Assembly: GCA_021849995.1 (NCBI GenBank)
Contig: JAJZSC010000172.1
Span: forward strand, 1-7,115
Reading direction: 5' to 3'
Source: Bacillota bacterium
GTDB lineage: Bacteria > Bacillota > Desulfitobacteriia > Desulfitobacteriales > Desulfitobacteriaceae
DNA: 7,115 bases
This document shows, piece after piece, positions 6,036 through 7,115 of this stretch (position 1 is its first letter; each line of letters opens with the position of its first letter). Under the pieces are notes generated by a model that saw only the letters and a list, made by a program, of their open reading frames with translations, did no database searches and had not been told where the DNA came from. The translations under genes were made by a program, and so were the position numbers.

Positions 6036-6146
6036 CACTCCCACGGTTGAAGCCGATGGGATTCTTGATTCATACTGCCCGGCAACCCGGCGCAGTCCCC
6101 AAGCTCTAAGGGCATGTCCTGCCCCATTCTAACCTGCAAGCCTTAA
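6032..6146 (-). ncRNA. Orphan omega-RNA (TnpB guide RNA) scaffold
   Basis: In TnpB elements the guide RNA comes from the 3' end of tnpB and the right end, and its guide is the flanking DNA just outside the element. Here the minus-strand segment keeps three stacked hairpins. GGGCA/TGCCC is at 6110-6124. ACTGC-CCGG pairs with CCGG-GCAGT at 6074-6096 with one bulge and a CAAC loop. The terminal palindrome is at 6040-6060. The scaffold would end at 6032 and the guide would read from 6031 leftwards (AATGTTAATATCCACT), which is antisense to the last codons of the 238-aa gene. Structure and location fit an omega-RNA. Whether it is transcribed, and from which promoter, is not shown by the sequence. 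Confidence 0.55.
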
Positions 6147-6165
6147 TCCTTCGTTTAGGATATTA
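6032..6165 (-). mobile_element. Remnant of an IS200/IS605 (IS1341, TnpB-type) element: right end only
   Basis: Read on the minus strand, the segment ends with AAGAATCCCATCGG, then CCGTGGGAGTGTCAA. This is the familiar right end of TnpB-bearing IS200/IS605 elements: a subterminal palindrome followed by GTGTCAA. The palindrome (6040-6060) pairs CCCACGGT with GCCGATGGG with one bulged A (6056), matching the imperfect hairpins that Y1 transposases recognise. Upstream on the minus strand one frame reads GQDMPLELGD and PGSMNQESH, resembling TnpB C-terminal tails, but it is closed by a TAA just before it and no catalytic or CxxC part of TnpB is present. No TnpA is present. A weak hairpin (ATCCT 6146-6150 with AGGAT 6157-6161) marks the approximate far edge; no convincing left end is seen. 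Either tnpB was deleted, or this is a short non-autonomous derivative mobilised in trans. The right boundary at 6032 is well supported, the other edge is a guess. Confidence 0.75.
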
Positions 6166-6283
6166 ATAATTAAGAATAAAATCTAAAAGGCACTACTTAA
6201 AATAGATGATTTTTTTATATGAACAATAAGCCCGTGCGGTTTAACACAGTGGGGTCTGATTTATTAAGAGGAGGTATAATTTA
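6166..6283. other. AT-rich spacer with an orphan SD and a weak hairpin
   Basis: No gene is visible between the element remnant and the convergent minus-strand gene. A bulged hairpin at 6231-6253 pairs CCC-GTG with CAC-(AGT)-GGG. On the minus strand it lies about 30 bases after the stop of the zinc-finger gene but lacks a T-tract. A strong plus-strand SD, AAGAGGAGGT (6266-6275), has no usual start codon or sustained frame after it; the frame from ATT (6279) stops after about 16 codons. The segment may be a junction or the scar of a lost gene. Confidence 0.4.
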
Positions 6284-6985
6284 TTACTCTGGAAGTAACT
6301 CTTGTCCTTTTTCAGGCAACCGTTTATGAAATCGAGGAATTAAGTCATAAAAATTACCACACTTCCAGCACCAGAATACCGTACTTCCAGACACCATATA
6401 TTCTATTTCAGCATCATCAAACCCCAGTAATTTGAATCCATATAAACCATTGTTGTATGTCTCTATGGCTTCTTTACGAGATACAACAGTTGAATAAATA
6501 TTAAGCCAATCGTGGGTACAGTTATTTACACGGTGTTTATATGTATTATATCTTCCTTTACATTCAAAAGGAGAGTCAGATGGGTTTGGATTTCCTGTAC
6601 TAAAATATTTATATTCATACTGCCTTTCTGCTACTTTAGTTGCTAACTGAACACCTCCGCAACTGCAACAATGATTTTTCCATGTTGTACCTATAGAGTA
6701 CGGACTACTAAAACCATGTTTGTTATCAACATGAGTACTCATACAGTGAAAGCAGACGTCTTTTCTTTTGCTATTTGAGTAAATTTTGCCACAAAGACTA
6801 CATTCTGTTTTGGCTTTCTTATGATCAATAGGCAAATGCTTTAAATCATCTCGGCGGATTCTATCTGTTGGCATATCAAAACAATCATCGCAAAGATTAT
6901 AACCCCAGGTGGATTTAATCACTTGATTGCAACGGTCGCAAATGATTTCTTTTTTTAGGCCCAAATAACTCAATTTAGTTACCAT
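6284..6985 (-). CDS. Multi-CxxC zinc-finger protein of unknown function (233 aa)
   Basis: The preferred start is ATG 6985, with GAGGG (6998-6994) 8 bases upstream. A longer frame to 7108 exists, but its extra part overlaps a real regulator gene in another frame. Zinc-binding motifs dominate. Residues 16-35 form CDRC-x12-CDDC and residues 62-81 form CSLC-x12-CFHC, two fingers with identical spacing. A third CxxC is at 106-109 (CCSC), perhaps completed by later Cys/His (ECKGR, NNCTHDW). A further FWCWKCGNF lies near the C-terminus. Between them is a helical, non-Cys part (VSRKEAIETYNNGLYGF). No membrane helix is expected with this start. Such rubredoxin-like or treble-clef knuckles usually bind nucleic acid or protein; no nuclease motif could be named. 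It lies 31 bases downstream of a truncated XRE regulator on the same strand, so they are probably co-transcribed. The product is unrecognised. Confidence 0.75.
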   Translation of the reverse strand: MVTKLSYLGLKKEIICDRCNQVIKSTWGYNLCDDCFDMPTDRIRRDDLKHLPIDHKKAKTECSLCGKIYSNSKRKDVCFHCMSTHVDNKHGFSSPYSIGTTWKNHCCSCGGVQLATKVAERQYEYKYFSTGNPNPSDSPFECKGRYNTYKHRVNNCTHDWLNIYSTVVSRKEAIETYNNGLYGFKLLGFDDAEIEYMVSGSTVFWCWKCGNFYDLIPRFHKRLPEKGQELLPE

Positions 6986-6993
6986 TATAAAGG

Positions 6994-6998
6994 CCCTC
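6994..6998 (-). promoter_or_regulatory. Ribosome binding site selecting ATG 6985 of the zinc-finger gene
   Basis: Minus-strand GAGGG ends 8 bases before ATG 6985. The alternative in-frame ATG at 7000 has only CTATAAAGAT before it, with no SD. Confidence 0.6.
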
Positions 6999-7016
6999 AT
7001 ATCTTTATAGGTTGCC

Positions 7017-7115
7017 CTAAGAATCTTTTTTATCCGGAACATACACCAAAAGATCTGCAACATTGCAATTAAAAGCTTTGCATAGGGCATCCAGCATATC
7101 CCGATCAAATCTTTT
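7017..7115 (-). CDS. XRE (Cro/C1-type) helix-turn-helix regulator, C-terminal part (5' end outside window)
   Basis: A frame open to the window edge encodes 32 residues and stops with TAG at 7019-7017. It reads FDRDMLDALCKAFNCNVADL then LVYVPDKKDS. This is the last helices of a small HTH_XRE-type domain: the pattern of hydrophobic L..LCkaf.C...DLL.yvpd is typical of short Cro/C1-like regulators of about 65-80 residues that end in this way. The DNA-recognition helix lies outside the window. It is followed at 31 bases by the zinc-finger gene on the same strand. Such regulators commonly control their own operon in prophages, mobile elements and toxin-antitoxin loci, so it may govern the zinc-finger gene; this is inference. 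The frame has no start codon inside the window, so it is easily missed and masked by a longer overlapping frame. Confidence 0.8.
   Translation of the reverse strand, partial: KRFDRDMLDALCKAFNCNVADLLVYVPDKKDS

Noticed and set aside
5774..6139. Minus-strand frame of 121 codons crossing the element end
   Set aside because: The first third resembles a degenerate TnpB tail, but the rest runs antisense through the 238-aa gene; it is treated as part of the element remnant, not a gene.
6231..6254. Group II intron domain V or attachment-site-like hairpin
   Set aside because: The stem is short and bulged, and neither the conserved domain V pattern nor a matching repeat elsewhere in the window was found.
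1..7115. CRISPR array, tRNA or rRNA genes
   Set aside because: I saw no regularly spaced direct repeats, cloverleaf or rRNA-like sequence on either strand.

Overview
The window looks like an accessory region of a Gram-positive Firmicute, most likely a clostridial or Peptococcaceae-type anaerobe. This is an inference from strong Shine-Dalgarno (SD) sequences of the AAGGAGG type, frequent TTG starts, intrinsic terminators with T-tracts and the kinds of protein present. There is no rRNA, tRNA or core metabolic gene to fix the taxonomy, and I could not run a database search.

Left part (1-4839, all on +). The window opens inside a UvrD/Rep-type superfamily 1 DNA helicase, of which only the C-terminal 253 residues are present. 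Next come two related genes, 821-2059 and 2193-3062, that encode S1/OB-fold-like RNA-binding proteins and share matching motifs. An 11-bp perfect stem-loop lies between them, and a good intrinsic terminator follows the second. Then come a small coiled-coil protein of unknown function (3128-3511) and a membrane-anchored zinc-ribbon protein with a large extracytoplasmic part resembling the TcaA/YvbJ family (3541-4839).

Middle part (4840-6035, +). The DNA becomes visibly more AT-rich. It holds two unrecognised genes, a small one (about 88-96 aa) and a 238-aa one. Between them lie a strong terminator and an overlapping promoter. The starts of both genes are awkward: SD placement fits ATT or ATA codons better than the available TTG or GTG.

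Right part (6032-7115, -). A remnant of an IS200/IS605 (IS1341/TnpB-type) element lies on the minus strand. It keeps the right end and an omega-RNA-like scaffold with three hairpins, but no intact tnpB. Its terminal TTGA supplies the stop codon of the 238-aa gene, so that gene was probably cut or re-ended by the insertion. Beyond it, reading leftwards from the window edge, are the C-terminus of an XRE (Cro/C1-type) regulator and a 233-aa protein with repeated CxxC zinc-finger motifs, spaced like an operon.

No complete known defence or conjugation system can be demonstrated. The best candidates for something undescribed are the orphan omega-RNA, the paired S1-like proteins, and the XRE plus multi-zinc-finger pair.
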